The notes under the pieces: generated by a model | Seen by the model: the letters and a program-made list of their open reading frames with translations, nothing else | Told to the model about the DNA's origin: nothing | The model's database searches: none | Program-made: the position numbers and the translations under genes | Part shown: piece after piece, positions 1-11,311 of the stretch | How positions within the stretch are numbered: position 1 is the stretch's first letter | Layout: every line of letters begins with the position of its first letter | Assembly: GCA_036365455.1 (NCBI GenBank) | Contig: JAWQUS010000007.1 | Location: forward strand, 18,182,001-18,246,000 | Length of the DNA: 64,000 bases | Direction of reading: 5' to 3' | From: Macrosoma leucophasiata | Lineage: Eukaryota > Arthropoda > Insecta > Lepidoptera > Hedylidae

Positions 1-94
1 GAAAAGAACATGCTTTTCGAATATTTAGAAAACAGGTTGTGAATTCCAAGGTGTTCCAAATAATACCATTGACAAGGTTGAATATCATAAACAG

Positions 95-258
95 GTGGAG
101 TAACCGAAGAAAACAGTGCAATATCAAGTAAAATATTCCCGCAGAACTTCAAAGGCTGCATCGATCGCATATCGACAAAAGAACACATCTATCTGACGAA
201 CTACACTGAAGTGTACAGCGAAAACGTAAAGTCGTGCCAATTATTTCCTGCCCCGTAA
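95..258 (+). CDS. Terminal exon of a laminin G-like domain protein (partial)
   Basis: After an AG at 93-94 a frame opens with two bases completing a codon, then reads G-V-T-E-E-N-S, later N-F-K-G-C-I-D-R-I and V-K-S-C-Q-L, and stops with TAA at 256-258. The pattern G-G-V, then F-K-G-C-I, then a second Cys about 30 residues on, is how the last strands of laminin G (LamG) domains look, where the two cysteines form a disulphide. If the preceding exon ends in phase 1 with G, the junction gives the usual I-G-G-V. Such domains lie in secreted or cell-surface adhesion proteins such as neurexins, laminins and axotactin; the specific gene cannot be told from 54 residues. The domain starts beyond the left edge. 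A poly(A) signal 33 bases after the stop supports a real 3' end. A frameshifted pseudogene is a possible alternative, because another frame is open immediately upstream. Confidence 0.6.
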
Positions 259-291
259 TTTCTTAGTAATTATTCGAATATGTACGTAGTC

Positions 292-297
292 AATAAA
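292..297 (+). terminator. Poly(A) signal AATAAA
   Basis: AATAAA follows the TAA of the LamG-like exon by 33 bases and is followed by a T/G-rich stretch, as expected of an insect cleavage and polyadenylation site. It marks the end of the plus-strand gene and puts it tail to tail with Fndc3. Confidence 0.55.
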
Positions 298-299
298 AT

Positions 300-918
300 G
301 TTGTTATCCTGTTAAACTTATTAATTTATTTTACCAATGGTGTTTATTTTACGCGGTGGCGGACTAAGGGGAGGGCAGGTGCGGTCCGCCACGGGCCTTC
401 GGTTCAGGGGGCCTCCAAAGATTGACTCCAATGGTCGCTGGGAATGAACATACGGAGGGAAATTTCGTTTTTTTTTCTCGGGCGTTCTTCTTGATGTGTA
501 TTTTAGAATCTATCTACCGTATTAATCATACGGAGAGCCCCAACATGTGCGTGGGCCCCCTAATTTTAGCTCCCGAGTTTGTTACTTGCCTGCATCTATT
601 TCCAATCTTGTTCTTTTACATATTTATTATTCTGAAATATATGTTAATTTACATTAGAAAACATGTTCTCAGTTCTCGTAAATATTTTCAATTAGCAAAA
701 GGTATTTCGTTTCTAAAAACGAGGCATGTAGATTATATTATTATGTAGAAGTAGTGCAATATACTCAATAATGTTACTATGTATTAACACTTGAGAGCAA
801 TAAAATTGATTCATAATTTAAATTTTTGGTACTACTATAACGCCCTATATTTTGGTTTCTTCTTTCTAATTATGTAGTAATAATTATTATAACGGTTGAA
901 GATACATACAGGCTAAAT
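300..918. other. Intergenic DNA between convergent genes
   Basis: No coding support is seen. A GC-rich patch at about 350-420 (GGCGGACTAAGG type) stands out from AT-rich flanks and may be repeat-derived. An open frame at 422-748 has no recognisable domain. Confidence 0.4.
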
Positions 919-1071
919 GGCGTATTGTCGATCTCGGTAAACATTAATTTGAAAGCCACTTTGTAGTACGTTGTTGTTCTCCTAAAATTATGGTAATTAT
1001 CAAGTTACTTCTAAACAGCAATGTACTGCAAAGTGGTTATCGAAATGATGTCAACAGATACATAATACGCC
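919..1071. repeat. Foldback MITE-like element, copy 1
   Basis: The two halves are imperfect inverted copies: it begins GGCGTATT and ends AATACGCC, and the inner segments TTTGAAAGCCACTTTG and CAAAGTGGTTATCGAAA pair when folded. A second copy lies at about 24,583-24,765 with the same inner arms. Two dispersed copies of a palindromic unit of about 155 bp argue for a non-autonomous DNA transposon. No coding capacity is present. Confidence 0.6.
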
Positions 1072-4000
1072 TTGTGGATGGTTGATTTCATTGCTCCTAA
1101 GATACCGCGAGAGTAGATATATGTAATTTTTGTTGTCGTGCGATATAATAATGTATAATTATAGTACAAACGTTTTCTAGTCTTCTTGAAGGACCAATCT
1201 GCGTCCCTCGGTGTTTTCATAGATTATAAGGTTTTTTGAATCTTGACCAAAGAGATCAAGTATATTGTGATTATTATTTATGGATTTTGTGGTATGTTGT
1301 GTAGAAAGAAAAATAAAAAGTTCATCATACACAAAATATAGTTTTATTGATATATTCATGTTTAATAAATTGTATACATAACATCATCAAATATTATATT
1401 ATAAACATATACATTTCGTTATACGTTACTAATTCAAACACAAATACAATATGAGATGTTATCCCCATTAATCATAATATGTCTCAGTAATTTAAAAACG
1501 TTTAGTTTCAACACAGTGTAATAATTTCATTGGCATACATGTCTGGTTGTATCTAAACACGCTCCTCTCAAGAAGCTCAGCATCAGATTTATTTACATTT
1601 CTCATTTAAAGCAGCATGTACATTCAAAAGTTGTAGAATTCATTAGGCCTATTTACAAGTGGAATATAGTTGGAATGCTTGACTGTAGTACACAATTTAG
1701 CTAGCAATTGATGTATTGTACATGTAACATGTAACATTCACTTAGGAACATCGATTCCTCCATTGACACAAGACACTATAGAATCTTTATATAGTTTCTA
1801 AAAATAAATATTACACATATATTAAGCCGTACACAATAAATAATCGATAATTGCACATCATGATTAATAAAATTTTCCAAAATAAAACAGTCCCTTTACA
1901 TTTCAATTGTAAGCTGTGCTTACAAGTCCCATTTAATGCCGTATTGCAGATTGGCACGAAGTGAATTTCATTTGCTAAAGAAATTAATTTCATACAAATA
2001 AAAATCCTAGGAATGTTTCTGATAACATTTATTAACATAAAGTAGAAAGAATAGAATGAATGGATCACAGAAGTAAATATTATATATTTACCAAATATTT
2101 AAGCCTATATTGGTGCACGGTAAGCTCCATGTCCTCGACAAACAATATTACGTTACAACGACGGCTCCAGCTAGCGAACATTGAATGCAATAAGGCCTAT
2201 GTGATAATAACAATATTCAATGTTAGTACTATAATAATGTGACATTATCGCACAAAAACTTTCCAACAACATCAATTCGTGAATAATGACACTAAGAACA
2301 TTCATGTAATTCCCATATGAATTATTTCCTAAATATATCTTTAAATGAATAGAATTAAAAGATATTTAGCTTATCTACATTGAAAATATTTCATTTAAAA
2401 TTATAATAAGATCGTAATCAGTTAATATTTTCCTAATATTTTATTAAAAGTAACAAACACCAATATGGGATTTCATACTATTTATTTTTATATATTTGGA
2501 ACATAATTCCCTACAAGTTAGGTCTCATTCGACAATTCCTTACTTTACACCGGGTGGTAACAATCTCAATAATCAATAAATTTATAATCTCTAATTTCAT
2601 AAACAATTTACTCTATATTACATTATGTCATTAATAAAAGAGTCATGTTCTATGAATAAAAACAATAATTAATAATCGATAATAAAATATAGATAAGTCT
2701 ATCGATTATCAAATAAGTATAAAAAATCACGGTTCTTTATAATTCATGATAGGCAGTGACGCCGGGGCTTCGCCACGACGGGCGAGCGCCCGCTACTGGT
2801 CATGGCGAAGGGTCGGATCGTCCAACTTTAAATGAAAGTATTTCAAAACAATCCTAAAGAAGAAAGCGTTACTTTTAAAATCAGTCTCATTCGCATAAGG
2901 AAGTGATCACAGCACACACACTGGAAACTCGTTGCAGAGCGAGGGGCCATGTCCCTCTCAACAGAACTTTAATAATAATAGAGCACCTTGGTCGCTAACT
3001 TGCTATACTTAAATATGATAGAAAACATGCAACATATTGATAGAAAATATGTATAAAAATATAATGATTTTATGGAAAACATACGGAGTCGAGAAGACTA
3101 ATGATATTTTCTGAAAGTACATTTCATAATAAATCTATAAATAAAATAGGTATACTGTATAAGATATACACTGCATATCCTCGTTAACAAAGTAAACGAA
3201 ACGACAAGTTAATAGCATAGACTAGATAAAGAAGTTTGTGAAAGTTTACAGACACACCAACGGGGAGAGATGATAGTTTGTAACACTTCCTAAAATATAC
3301 AATATCCCTCGACGGCAATCTCACAATTACGCATAAAACATTATACACACGTGAAGCCATATACTCGAGAGCTATTTTAAATTACAACATCTATTACAAA
3401 ACGTGCGCTAGGCCGGAAGCGCGGTCGGGGTTATCGTACTATCAATACGTTCTCGATAAAAGAGAACATCGATCGAGCTCGCCTCATACGTAATATTTTT
3501 ATATTCACTCGATAAAGTAAGTTACACAAAATAAGTAATGACGATCGCCGAGATCGTTTCGCGCGGAGGCTTCGTCGCGACAGCACCGGGCGATCCTCGA
3601 TACATATCTACTACTATACATTTAATAATATATTTCATTTACTTTTACTACGGATGGGGATCAGTACAGAAGTGAAAATCGTTAATTTGTACAAAACGAC
3701 CGGTTCGACGTCGATCTCGAGGGGCGATCGAGGCCGGCCTCGGGCCGGCGGCTGCGGCACTCGGTCGGAGCGGCCGGCGCGAGGCTCCGGCGCGGACACG
3801 TTCCGAAGAAGACGTCGTCGAACCGAAACCGTTTCGAAAGTTTGAATATCGCACGTCGATCTTTCCACGCGTCGGGTCACCGTTAAAAGAAAATTCATAC
3901 GTCATATTGCAGAAAAAAGTTTACGCTGCCAAATCTTACTCGCAATAAATGTTCAAAAACCACCGACATCTCTTCGTTCGCCGTTACAAAACGTCGACGC

Positions 4001-4129
4001 ATCGAAGGCGGGACCCGTACACGGACGTCGAACGATCGAGCGTTAGCACCATCGCGACTGGCGGCCGGCGGGCGAGGGGAGCGCTCAGAGGCGGGCGAGA
4101 GCGCGCGGGCGCGCCGCCGCGAGCGCGCG
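1072..4129 (-). other. Fndc3 3' untranslated and downstream region
   Basis: Below the Fndc3 stop codon the minus strand runs through about 3 kb without coding signal. It is GC-rich and CpG-rich next to the stop (3,400-4,129) and AT-rich further left. Minus-strand AATAAA hexamers occur at 2440-2445 and 2481-2486, among others, so the 3' UTR may be about 1.6 kb or longer; the true end is not determined. A short GC-rich patch lies at about 2755-2820. Open frames on both strands at 3635-3905 follow composition and have no domain. Confidence 0.4.
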
Positions 4130-4450
4130 TCACGGCCGCGGGTCCACGAGGCGCTGCAGCAGCACGGCCACCAGCACGGCCAGCAGCAGGAAGGCGGCCG
4201 CCATGAGCAGCGCGGCGTGGCGCGGGGACAGCGCGCGGGGCGTGCGCGCGCGCCGCGTGCGGCCGCCCGCCCCGCCCGCCGCGCCCGGCCCGCCCGCCGC
4301 GCCCGGCGCCGGCGCCGCGGGCACCACCACCCGCGCCGGGCCCGACCACGCGCTGGCCAGCCCGCCTCGCACGGCGCACACGCGCACCAGGTACTCGCCG
4401 CCCCACTCCAGCTCCTCCAGCTCGAACTGCGTCTCGCTGCCCGCGTACAC
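4130..4450 (-). CDS. Fndc3: Fndc3 last coding exon: end of FN3 domain 9 and C-terminal membrane anchor
   Basis: The exon follows an acceptor CAG at 4451-4453 in phase 0, encodes 106 residues and ends with TGA at 4132-4130. It completes the ninth FN3 domain (V-Y-A-G-S, then G-G-E-Y-L-V-R-V-C-A-V), passes an Ala/Gly/Pro-rich linker, then T-R-R-A-R-T-P-R-A-L-S, and ends in about 20 hydrophobic residues (1137-1156 of the visible protein) and a short tail V-D-P-R-P. The R-A-L-S plus hydrophobic C terminus matches vertebrate FNDC3A/B, which are held in membranes by such a tail anchor. The preceding intron is only 116 bp (4451-4566). GC content is very high. Confidence 0.93.
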   Translation of the reverse strand: MYAGSETQFELEELEWGGEYLVRVCAVRGGLASAWSGPARVVVPAAPAPGAAGGPGAAGGAGGRTRRARTPRALSPRHAALLMAAAFLLLAVLVAVLLQRLVDPRP

Positions 4451-4566
4451 CTGCCCCAGACCGCATCGATTAGTGTATACTTATTATAAAAAAAAATCCT
4501 AATCGGCTAGGCTAGGCTAGCCGAGGCTAATAAGATATAATCTTTCGTAAATTGTTCGAGCCTCAC

Positions 4567-6760
4567 CTGCTTGTAGAGCGAGTCCTTCGCGCGCGCGCAC
4601 TGGAGCACGAATTCGGCGTCGTCCAGCGGGTCCCAGGCGACGGTGGCGTGGCGTGCGGCGGGCGGCTGCAGCAGCGCGGGCGGGCGTGGCGCGGGCGGCG
4701 GCGCGCTGGCCGTGCGCGCCTCCACCGGCGCCGACCACGCGCCGCGGCCTCCGCGCTCGTCGCTCGCTCGTATCCGGAACGCGTACGCGCTCGCCTCGCG
4801 CAGCTTCTTCACCCTGCACGAGCGCGCCGAGCCGCGGTACACGGGCCGGAAGTCGCGCGCGTCCGCCGCCCGCATCTCGACGCAGTACTGCGCGCCCTCC
4901 GCGCCGTCCCACTCCAGCCGCAGGTGGTTGTGCGCCGCCTGGACGCACCGCAGGCGCGGGGGCGCCGGCGGCGGCGGCCGCGTCGCCGCGCTCGCCTCCT
5001 CCGACCACTCGCCGAGCCCGAGCTCGTTGAGCGCCGCCACGCGCACGCGGTACGCCGTGTCCGGCGCGAGCCCCTCCACCACGCGCTCCGGCTCCGGGCC
5101 CTCCGTGTCGAAGGCCTCGTCGCCGACCTCGATGCGGTAGCGCAGCACCTCGGCGCCGTGGTCGGCCGGCGTCCGCCAGTAGAGGCGCAGGCTGTCGGCG
5201 GTCGCCTCGTGGCGCAGGCCGGCGGGCGCGGCGGGCGGCGCGCGCGGCGTGAGCGCGTCCCTCGCGCCCGACCACGACCCTCGCCCGGCCGCGTTCGTCG
5301 CGCACACTCGGAAGAAGTACGCCGAGAACGGGGTCAGCTCGCCGACGACGCAGGTCGTGTCGAGGCCGCGGTACACCTCCGCGTAGGCGTCGTCGACGTT
5401 CGCGGCGCTCACTTGCAGGCGGTAGTCGACGATTCGGGCGCCGTTGTCGGCCGGGGCGGTCCAGTCGACGCGCGCCGAGCGCGGACTCTCGATCGCGACG
5501 AGCGGCGGGTCGGGCGCGTCGGGCGGCGCCGGCGCGGTGCGGAAGCGCAGCGCGGCCGAGGGCGGGCCGGCGCCGACCGCGTTGCACGCGATCACCGTCA
5601 ACCGGTACTCGCGGCCCGGCTTCAGGTCGCGCACGACGCACTCGCAGTCGAGGCCGGCGTAGGCGAGACGCGCGGCGCCGGCGGCGTCGGTGACCTCGAC
5701 GCGGTACTCGGTGAGCGGCGCGCCGCCGGTGCAGTCGGGCGGGCGCCACTGCACGGCGGCCAGCGTGGCGCGCGGCTCGGCGGCGTGCTCGGGCGCGCCG
5801 CAGACGGCAGGGCAGGCGGGCTCGGTGCCGACGGTCTCGGGCGCGGACCAGTCGCCGTCGCCGGCGTCGTTGGCGCAGCGCACGCGAGCGCGATACCGGG
5901 TGCCGGGCTGCAGGCGGTCGCAGTGGGCCTCCCGCTCGGGGCCGTGGTAGGCGCGCCGGTAGCCCTCGCCGCCGTCGATCTCGAGCGTGTACACGTCGAC
6001 GGGGGCGCCGCCGTCGTCCGCCGGCGGGTCCCACCGGAGCCGAAACGCGCGCGAGTGGATCTTGCCGCGCGGCGTCGGCCGGCCGGGCGGGCCGGGCCGC
6101 TCCGGGAGCGTGCGGTACGCGACCTCACTCGACCAGGGGCCCTGGCCGTCCGTCGTCTCGCATCGCAGGCGGAAGCGGTAGTCGGTCGCCCGCCGGAGGC
6201 CCTCGCAGACGTAGGAGTCGTCGGGGCCGCTGTAGACGGGCAGGAAACCGTGGCCGCGCGAGACGTCGTCCATCTGCAGCGTGAACTCCTCGTCGGCGCG
6301 GCGCTCCCAGGCCAAGGAGAGGGCGGCGGCGGCGGCGTGGCGCAGTGCGGGCGGCGCGGGCGCAGGCGGAGGCGAACCGGAGGTCCAGGCGACGGTCTCC
6401 TCGCTCCACTCGCCGCGGCCGCACTCGTTGACGGCGGCGATCCGGAACCGGTAGCGGGTTTGCGGGCGGAGGTTGTTGACGGTGTGCTGGCGGGTGCGCG
6501 GCTTGACGAGCTCGCGGAAGCCGTCACCGGCGTCCATCTCGAGGACGTAGTGCAGGAAGCGGGCGCCGTTGTCTGCGGCGGAGGCCCAACGCAGCAGCAG
6601 CGAGGTGCGCGTGCGCTGCGTGAGGCGGGCGGCGGGCAGGCGGTCGGGCGGCGCGGCGGGCGCGCGGAACGTGGCCGCCTCGCTGGCCGCGCCCGTCACC
6701 TCGCCCGCGCGAATCTGCAGGCACACCGAGTATTCGCACCCCGGCCTCAGATCTCGCACC
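4567..6760 (-). CDS. Fndc3: Fndc3 main exon: most of nine FN3 domains
   Basis: This 2,194-bp exon enters after CAG in phase 2 (the split codon gives Arg before V-R-D-L-R-P-G-C-E-Y) and leaves in phase 0 at CAG|GTGAGG. It encodes residues 327-1058 of the visible protein: the end of FN3 domain 1, domains 2-8 complete (starting near 363, 458, 549, 643, 740, 835 and 925) and most of domain 9 (from about 1015). Each has the FN3 pattern of a core Trp (for example L-R-W, V-D-W, L-Y-W, L-E-W) and an L-x-P-x-x-x-Y-x-x-R-V strand. The order, including P-R-G-K-I-H-S-R-A-F before domain 4, matches vertebrate FNDC3. FN3 domains are protein-binding beta sandwiches; vertebrate FNDC3A is linked to spermatid-Sertoli adhesion and FNDC3B to ER/Golgi membranes. 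GC is far above the surroundings, and a long stop-free frame on the opposite strand is a by-product. Confidence 0.95.
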
Positions 6761-7029
6761 CTGCAAACCGTTAAATATTTTGTTAAGATATTCATTTTTA
6801 TAATACACATCTAACAATAAAAACAAACAAATCATCAAGTAAACGATATCTTCTCGTCATCATAAAGCTGATCTGGAAACCGGTTTAGACCAGCCGTGAA
6901 AACCTATCTTTAAAAACTTGATAACCTGTTTAATGCCACTATTGTATCCATTGTAGTATTCTATAATAATTTCTTTTTGTCTCTGTATATGTAGGTACTT
7001 TATGTCTTATAACTATAAGTAAAACTCAC

Positions 7030-7184
7030 CGGCAAGATAATGAAGGCCCACTGTAAATAGCTTTGTACCGGCCCCGATCGCCCAGTAGGAGATCGTAAGT
7101 GAGTTCCACGTTGGGAAGGGTGACGCCGTCGGGCTGTGGTGAATTCCATTGTACTAGTGCACTGGTCGGAGTCATGTCGCTCAC
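7030..7184 (-). CDS. Fndc3: Fndc3 exon: first part of FN3 domain 1
   Basis: The exon begins after TTTTAAG in phase 0 with V-S-D-M-T-P-T-S-A-L-V-Q-W, the first strands of FN3 domain 1, and ends in phase 2 at CCG|GTGAGT after Y-K-A-I-Y-S-G-P-S-L-S-C. The join to the next exon restores S-C-R-V-R-D-L-R-P. The Trp and the Y-S-G segment line up with domain 1 of vertebrate FNDC3. The downstream intron is 269 bp. The upstream intron (7185-11,681) is 4.5 kb and carries LINE and SINE-like insertions. Confidence 0.92.
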
Positions 7185-8021
7185 CTTAAAATAAGACGTG
7201 TTTGTTACTTCATTCAATACATAACACATTATTAATTTAATACACAATAAATTGAATAAGTTTTAGTTAGGTAGGTTTAGTTCTTATTTATTTTAAATGA
7301 ATCTCAAATTGCGTATAGTAAAGAGGAAACTCAAAATACTGCTATAGACTGTATATCTATCTGAACAAACATCATGAAATGGTCGCATTTTATGAAATAT
7401 TCACTATCCATTGGCCATCATGATGTACCTAGGCCAGATCAATTATAAGAAATCGTTTGTCTATATTGTCGGTCATATTGGCGGGCACTACATAAAATGT
7501 TCAAATTAATTTGATCATATCGTAAAAGTTGCATTAACTACCGACAGAGGCGCTGTAAGAGCTTTGTTAATGATTCAACATGGCGGCATCTGTCAGATGA
7601 CCATCGAAAAATTGCATGGACTATTACTAACTATGAAAATACGACGTTGTAGACACTGCGCTTGAAGAGAAAATATGTACTGGTTTTATGTTCAAAATTA
7701 TTTCATTAGCGATATATGCGTTCTAACTTAACCAAATTCACCTGTTTCGATTTCAACAAGATCTAAAAGAGCCCTTGCTGAGTTTGATTGGTAGCAGAGT
7801 TCTTCTCAGTAGTGACTGCACTTGGAAATCTGCTAAGTAAATAACTTTGATCTTGAGAAATAAGTTTTTTTTTTGTTTATTTTCATTGTTTTCATAACTG
7901 AAAAATTTTATGACAACAATATGTTAACGAAGTTCTTTGAATACAATTTTTAATTTACTATTAATATATGTTTTTTTTTACTTTTACTATATGTAATAGT
8001 TATTTGAACACTAACTATCAG
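7185..8021. other. Fndc3 intron, left part
   Basis: AT-rich intronic DNA with homopolymer T runs near 7865 and 7970. No gene or recognisable repeat is seen. Confidence 0.5.
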
Positions 8022-10330
8022 CATCATCCTAGAAGGCTCTATACTTGGAAGTCACCAGGCGATCGATTTCGAAATCAAATAGATTACATCTTGATTAATT
8101 GTCGCTGGAAGTGATCGGTCAACAACACAAAAACTTTTCCCGGTGCGGAATACGGCTCTGACCATAATTTACTTGTCATGTATTTCTCCCTCCGAATGAA
8201 AACAGGAAAGAATATGCGGACAAAGCCAAGTCAGCTCGAGAGCTCGGAACGCGCGGCCTTTCGTGACACAATCGAGGTAATGTTGACAAAAGAGCCTCCC
8301 TCACTATTAGCTGACAGCAACGGCCAATAGACAAAGCTAAAAGCCCACATTACAACTGCCCTGGATAAGGTGAGGTCTAGTAGAACACCTAGCTGCCCAA
8401 GGAAAAAGAAAAGCTATATCACCAATGCTACCTGGGAGCTTGTTCAACAGAGAAAGGATTTGAAGAAAAAAGGTTTAAAGAATTGCGAAACTGCCATCCA
8501 ACTCTCTGCTCTATCTAGACGTATAGATGCACAGTGTAGAGCAGACAAGAATTCATTCGTAGAAGGCATTTGCATGGAAGTCGAAAAACATGCGAAGAGA
8601 TCTGAATCCGCAGACCTATTCAAGAAAGTTCGTTTGCTAGCTAAACAGTTTAAGGTTAAAACGTGGGTAATAGAAGACTCGTCTGGGCAGGTTTTACACG
8701 AACTGGACCAAATAGCTGAACGCTGGAGGGAATACTGTGCAAAACTGTACGAGAACCCTGTAGGCAATTCGAACCACAATCTAGCAGACTGGAGCTCACT
8801 CGTTCACGAGCCTGACATTCTATACTCGGAAGTTACAGCTGCTCTTAAACAGTTAAAACCGAATAAAGTCCCAGGACTAGACAATATAACAGCTGAGCTA
8901 TTACAGTCCATGGGAAATAGGGGCATCGAAGCGTTGCATGCGATCTGCAATAATATCTGACGTACAGGAAAATGGCCTGTTGACTGGTCCGAATCAGCTA
9001 TTATTCCTCTCCATAAGAAAGGCTCAACAAAGAAATGTGATAACTATAAAACCTTATCACTTATTTCACACGCTAGCAAAGTCCTACTGCACGTAATAAA
9101 CCGGCGTATAAGATACTTTTTAGATTGGCAAATACCAGAGGAACAAGCGGGCTTCGTGAAAGGCAGGGGAACACGCGAACACATCCTTAATATAAGACAA
9201 CTCATAGAAAAGGCTTACGAGTTTGACGTCCCGTTCCTCGTGTGTTTCGTGGATTACAGTAAGGCCTTCGACTGTGTGAATTGGAAAACACTGTGGAGAG
9301 TACTGTCAGAATTAGGTATACCCCAGCATCTGGTTGCCGTACTTCAGTCACTTTATATCGAAAGTTACGGAGTAGTGAAAGTTGATACAACAATATCGGG
9401 TCCTTTCAGCTTTCAAAAGGGCGTGAGACAGGGTTGCATTTTGTCGCCCATTCTGTTCAATGCATATGGGGAGTATATTGTGAGACAAACCATGGATGGC
9501 TGGGAAGGAGGAGTTAGCGTCGGGGGTGTCAAGATCACAAACCTACGATACGCGGACGATACCACACTTCTAGCTGCTTCGGAAACCGAGATGAAATGTC
9601 TGCTGGAACGATTGGAGAGCATCAGCAATTCGTTGGGCTTGAAAATCAACAAAGGGAAGACTAAAGTGATGGTGATCGACCGCACAAAGAAACTGGAGCT
9701 CACTGGGGCACTTAGCCTTGACATAGTAAATAACTTCACGTACCTGGGCTCCAGTATCTCTAACACTGGCTCCTGCGACACCGACATCAAACGCAGAATA
9801 GGAATGGCTAAGGGTGCGATGTGCCAGCTTAAGGGAGTATGGAAGGACAGAAACATCACAATAAGAACCAAGAAAAAGCTTGTGCAGACGCTGATTTTCT
9901 CCATATTCCTTTACGGGGCCCGAGACGTGGACGCTTAAGGCCAATGACCGTAGACGGGTGGACGCCTTCGAGATGTGGTGTTGGAGAAGGTTGTTGCGTA
10001 TACCCTGGACTGCAAAACGTACTAATGTTTCAATTCTCATGGAACTCAAAGTGACTACAAGACTGTCATCCATCTGTTTAAAGCGAGTACTGGAATACTT
10101 CGGGCACATTGCTCGAAAAGACGGAGAGAACCTTGAGAAGCTCATCATCACAGGCAAGGTCCAGGGAAAGAGACCACGCGGGCGCAGCCCGATGCGATGG
10201 TCGGATCAAATCCGCACCACACTCGACAGCAAGATGCACTCGGCCATACACACTGCCGGGAACCGTACCCGATGGCGCACTATCATCCGACAAAAAGTGA
10301 TCCGTGGAGGGGGTCACGACCCTCAGTAGT
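8022..10330 (+). mobile_element. RTE/BovB-like LINE, 5'-truncated and decayed
   Basis: One plus-strand frame runs from about 8022. The tail of an AP-type endonuclease is followed by I-D-Y-I-L-I and G-S-D-H-N-L-L near 8150. The reverse transcriptase then shows F-V-D-Y-S-K-A-F-D near 9250, G-V-R-Q-G-C-I-L-S-P near 9422 and R-Y-A-D-D at about 9546-9560. The C-terminal stretch with A-F-E-M-W-C-W-R-R and F-G-H-I-A-R-K-D is typical of BovB-like RTE elements. In-frame stops at about 8109, 8330 and 8958, plus a frame change near 9910, show the copy is dead. The start of the endonuclease is missing, as expected of 5' truncation. It sits antisense in an Fndc3 intron. Confidence 0.88.
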
Positions 10331-10410
10331 GGGGAAAACGACGCTAGGAGGAGAATAGTTATTTACACTAGGTAATTTATAATAATTTGACGTTTTGTCA
10401 AATAAATCAA

Positions 10411-10604
10411 TTGCTGTTCGTTAGTCTCACAAAAACTCAAGAACGGCTGGACCGATTTGGCTAATTATGGTTTTGAATGATTTTTGGAAGTCCAGGGAAG
10501 GTTTAAAAGGTAAGAAAATGTGAAGAAATATAAGGCAAAAAGTAAGAATCTTTGACACATTATTTCCTTCTGAGGCAATCCGAAGTTTGCCGGGTCAGCT
10601 AGTT
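10411..10604 (-). repeat. Dispersed repeat related to 29,868-30,101
   Basis: Read on the minus strand this begins CTAGCTGACCCGGCAAACTT and ends near GCGAGACTAACGAACAGCAA in its sister copy. The two share the order of segments, including the 'pro-Gly' like GGTCCAGC stretch and a TTTGACACATTATTT block. The family looks like the 3' end of a retroposon widespread in Lepidoptera (inference). It lies next to the dead LINE in the Fndc3 intron. Confidence 0.6.
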
Positions 10605-11311
10605 AGATATAGATCTATTAATTTGGTCAACTTAAGTTGAGCACATCATGAAATAGTTGCATTTCATGAAATTATTGAATAGATAAACAACTTTACGATT
10701 AGGCCACGACATACCTAACTTTAATATTTATAACAAACATTTGGTTTATTAAAAAAAAAATACGGCCAATTATTGTGAGTGAGACACGCGTGCACAGAGT
10801 TCTGTATAATTGAAAGATTTAATAAATAATGTTATATTGTTATACATTCCTGTAATCTCATTAGGTAAAAAACTATTTTGCGATTTTTTAACGTTAGAGC
10901 AAGTAGTTTGTTCTTTTTATTTATAAAAAATATTCATATGGTATACAATATTCTTTCAAGAGCTTTTTTAGGTTTTCTAATATATGCCCCAAAAGTGTTT
11001 TAATTCTAAATTAATTTGCATTACACATCCATGTTGGATCCTGGTAACTTCTGTACAATTCAAATGAAAAGAGGTACAAGGTGTAGCTTTGAAATATTAT
11101 TAAGAGAACCTGAAGAACATTCTCCGACATTTAAAATATTTTTATCTCTCCGGAAAAAAAAGTTTGCAGTATGAAGGGTTTCTATGTTGGCAGAAAAAAT
11201 AATATTTGAGGTAAAGATATTTTAAACACCAAGAAATTTTAGTTCATAGGTATTACCTTGTGCATACTTTTTCATTTATTCTGTACAAATTATTTCAGTA
11301 ACTTGATACAG
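10605..11311. other. Fndc3 intron without recognised content
   Basis: AT-rich sequence; no coding pattern or clear repeat seen. Confidence 0.45.

Noticed and set aside
422..748. 108-codon plus-strand frame between the LamG-like gene and Fndc3
   Set aside because: AT-rich, hydrophobic, no domain, no promoter or codon pattern; lies after a poly(A) signal.
3635..4466. Overlapping open frames of 60-160 codons on both strands near the Fndc3 stop
   Set aside because: They follow GC-rich composition, overlap the Fndc3 exon or its 3' region and have Arg/Ala/Gly-rich sequence without domains.
4517..6527. Further long minus-strand frames (505, 301 codons) inside the main Fndc3 exon
   Set aside because: Out-of-frame readings of the FN3 exon; only the frame with nine FN3 domains has matching splice phases and recognisable domains.
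9413..9904. 163- and 195-codon minus-strand frames at 9.4-10.2 kb
   Set aside because: Antisense readings of the RTE-type reverse transcriptase, whose plus-strand motifs explain the region.
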